Source: Prorocentrum cordatum
Taxonomy: Eukaryota; Sar; Dinophyceae; Prorocentrales; Prorocentraceae
DNA: 64,000 nucleotides
Assembly: GCA_963575745.1 (NCBI GenBank)
Contig: CAUYUJ010001447.1
Coordinates: 1,359,680 to 1,423,679 of the forward strand
Direction of reading: 5' to 3'
The position numbers and the translations under genes are program-made. The notes under the pieces are model-generated. The model searched no databases and was not told the DNA's origin. It worked only from the letters and a program-made list of their open reading frames with translations. This document shows, piece by piece, positions 61,662-64,000 of the stretch (positions are counted from its first letter, which is position 1; the number at the start of each line of letters is the position of its first letter).

Positions 61662-64000
61662 CTATAATATCTGAGTTAATTCCAATCCTAGTGCTCTGGC
61701 AGCGTCCATCTCCGCATCATCGTCGGGCTGGGCACGCGATGGGAGGCTGGAGAGAGGTTGAAGTAATGCCTGAGAAAATCCATGCCCAAGTAACCTGGTG
61801 GCAGCTCGTGGCAGAGAGGGCTCTGGTGAGCTGCTGCTGCTGGCATGCTCAGTCGGGCGGGCCTGTGTGGGCGCAGAGGCGTGGCCAAACAGAGGAGGGG
61901 AGCTGGACCGCACGAAACGCACAGGCTGCCTAAAATTGGGCTGCATCCGCTCGGCGCTCACTTGCTCAACGTCTCGACCCAGCACGACACTTCCTCCTCT
62001 AGCCACCCCGGTGGCGCGATGCCCGTGTGGACCACGCCCGCGCCCTCCTTGCGGATGGACGTGAGCACCACCTTGCGGAGGCTCCATGTCCGCATGGCGA
62101 TGCTGAGCTTGGTCTCCGTCGACTTGTAGCACTTCTCGAGCCTGATCAGCGAGACGTCCGTCTCGATGTCCTCCTTGGAGATCGCGTCCTCGCCCTCGCC
62201 GCCCGCGTTCACCTTCTGGAGGTAGTCGCCGATGGCCGTCTTCATCTTCCCCCCGATGTCGCACGCCATGAGCGCCTCCAGGAAGTCGATCACCAAGCCC
62301 GCGGTGGGGGCCCCCAGCTCCTGCAGCGCCTTCTTCGAGTCGGCCGCCCCACGCAGGCTCTCCACCTTGTTGCGGAAGGCCTCGACCCCGTCGCCCACGC
62401 CGATGATCACCTTGTGCGTGGTCGGGAAGATGATCGTGTCGATCGTGGCCGCCGTCGTCATCCTGGAACGATGGGAGGTTTGCAGCATCAATTTGGCCAT
62501 TGTCAAGAGAAGGTCCGCGAGGTTCTTGTCCTTGGAGCTCCACACTTTGTCCGTGTGCTTGCCTCGCCTGCGGCGCCCGCCACGACGGCGGCGCCGAACC
62601 TCCTCGCCCTCGTCCTCCTTGTCCTCGTCCATGCGGTCGTCCTCGCCCTCCGCCTTGGGGGTAAGGATAGTCCCCCCTGGGCCCTTCGCCCGCTGGGCTG
62701 GGGGCCTGCCCGAGCCTTCGCCTTTGGGTTGCCTGCCACCATTCCCAGACCCCGCTGAGGACCGCGGGAGGCGCCAGGACGCCCTCGCCACCGCCTCCCC
62801 GCTGGCGCTGGCTCCGCTGGCCATCCTGAACGGGTCGCTCAGGAGGAGCAGGTTCAGCAGGAGGGGCAGGAGGATGAACGGGTGCAACAGGGAGAGCGGG
62901 CACAGCACGCGCCCTTGTGGTAGTTGTCCCTGGAGTGGTGGCCCGAGAAGTAGTCTCCGCCCTGGGTCGCGGTCTCCGCGTCCGCGCAGGCAGACTCGCA
63001 GGGCTCGGCGGAGGCGGAGTCAGCAATCGGAAGCAAGCCTGCCGAGTCTGCTCACGTGAGTCAGCAGTGTCTGAAGGTTTCCACGAAGTCCACGACGCGC
63101 TCGCCGCAGGCGGCGAGGGCCTCGCGGGGGTAGCCGCGCCCGCGGCGGCTGCAGGAGTAGCCGCTGGCTGGGACCACGAACCAAATGGCGACGGCGGAAG
63201 GTGGGATGCAAAATGGGCACGAAATAATTCAAGACTGTCGAAGGCGTCCTGGCGCTGGTGGTTATCTGAGACCTGGGAATACGGACAGAGTCTTGATTCA
63301 GTAGGCACGTAAACATGTTCATGACGAGTAAGGTTAGGTAAACACCGAGCTTGATGCCATGATCGACGGTGGTGGCGGACCGTGTGGTCGACGTTGGCGA
63401 ATACAGTACCACACATCAGGCACTTGTTATCTAGTGTAACTGTGGTTAAGATAGGTGGCCACCCGTGCCCTGGCGCCCTGGACTGGACCTGGTGGATGAT
63501 CAACTTGTGGAGGGTCTGGAATTTCATTGTGCACCCTTCCAGGTTGCATTGTAGCATCAGTTCCTCCTCGTCAGAATCGTCGGCAATAATCGTGTCGCTC
63601 GGTAGTTGTGCAGCGATCGTTGAAAACTGAGGTGGAGCCCACGATTTCGATAAGAATCCAGCCCGTAGCGCACGAGGGTCACACGCCAGGAAGGCGTCCG
63701 TCACGCTTGGTTCATGAAATAGGTCGGCCACTCGTGGGGGGTCCCATTGCTCTCGTAGACTCTCTCCAACAGGATGCTCAAGAAGGCATTGTAGGTCTTC
63801 GTGTAATTGCCTTGCCCAGGGGTGTACACTAGACTCGGTGTTAAAAGTTCCGTCCTCGCGTATAGGAGACGACGCACGACCTGCTCCAACCGTCCGTTCA
63901 AAAGTGCACTGTCCCAATACAGCGGCAAGGAAATGTGAATGGTGTGACGGTTCCTTTACAATTTCTTGCCACCGTGTTAGTCGACGGACGAGGAGTTCGA
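61662..64000 (-). pseudogene. Zinc-finger-like coding region, 5' incomplete, probable retroelement ORF
   Basis: The minus frame is open from the window edge (LLVRRLTRWQEIVKEPSHHS near 63980), so the true start lies outside. It holds two zinc-finger-like motifs: C-x4-C-x12-H in LQCNLEGCTMKFQTLHKLII (~63548) and C-x2-C-x12-H-H in KCLMCGTVFANVDHTVRHHR (~63420). Past ~63050 this frame becomes a low-complexity Gly/Arg frame. The credible protein moves to another frame at 62824-61958: ATG with MASGASASGEAVARASWRLP, a basic RRRRRGGRRRRGKH stretch, then ADLLLTMAKLMLQTSHRSR and ELGAPTAGLVIDFLEALMAC, ending EEEVSCWVETLSK. The first frame looks protein-like again at 61662-61930. A frameshift, or an intron I could not place with consistent phase, separates the parts. 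The design resembles nucleic-acid-binding N-terminal ORFs of dinoflagellate retroelements. Inference. Confidence 0.5.

Noticed and set aside
62826-63055. GT-AG intron joining the two frames of the zinc-finger region
   Set aside because: The best-looking donor (GTGAGC at 63055) and acceptor (TTCAG at 62826) do not give the correct phase for the second frame.
1-64000. tRNA, rRNA and snRNA genes
   Set aside because: I looked for typical tRNA and rRNA words by eye and found none convincing. This is not an exhaustive search; a covariance-model scan would settle it.

Overview
The window looks like nuclear DNA from a dinoflagellate. The clearest evidence is an exact copy of the 22-nt dinoflagellate spliced-leader sequence at 10689-10710. 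Other support comes from degenerate PPR repeats of the 'SYNAGIS..CEKGGQW' type, several decayed LINE-type reverse transcriptases with the usual dinoflagellate domain order, very long (GGA)n/(TCC)n tracts, and very low gene density. I cannot name the species. The size and dispersion of the repeats suggest a large free-living dinoflagellate genome, of the Prorocentrum or Polarella kind.

Layout. 0-10 kb: a 10-bp satellite, long GGA/TCC tracts, several copies of a ~185-bp element with CCCAGACCCCC ends (family A), a PPR remnant and an RNase H remnant. 10.69-15.61 kb: a nearly full-length but frameshifted LINE with the spliced leader at its 5' end and (GGA)n on both sides. 15.6-19.3 kb: more family A copies (one split by a second repeat, one pair inverted), foldback repeats and TCC tracts. 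19.4-21.1 kb: the best intact gene, a four-helix membrane protein of unknown function. 23.3-25.1 kb: a small ORF interrupted by an introner-like TIR element, followed by a broken Rep-like ATPase (probable HUH plus SF3 helicase). 26.5-27.3 kb: a broken hypothetical ORF. 27-31 kb: minisatellites. 31-33.7 kb: a minus-strand LINE remnant. 33.9-38.8 kb: two copies of a composite satellite built from ~103-bp units. 38.6-43.8 kb: an AT-rich island with a 74-bp array and an internally deleted LINE. 44-54 kb: dispersed repeats, a decayed PPR gene, a long duplication and an uncertain minus-strand ORF. 54-61.4 kb: an inverted pair of short TIR elements and arrays of 76, 10, 53, 152 and 16 bp. 61.66 kb to the right edge: a minus-strand, 5'-incomplete coding region with two zinc-finger-like motifs, probably from a retroelement.

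I see no operon-like organisation and no cooperating gene set. Most recognisable protein-coding sequence is mobile-element debris (LINEs, a Rep-like element, RNase H). The likely host genes are the four-TM protein at 19420-21063, possibly the interrupted ORF at 23330-23919, and decayed PPR sequence. Most other long open frames come from tandem or trinucleotide repeats that lack stop codons, so I left them out.
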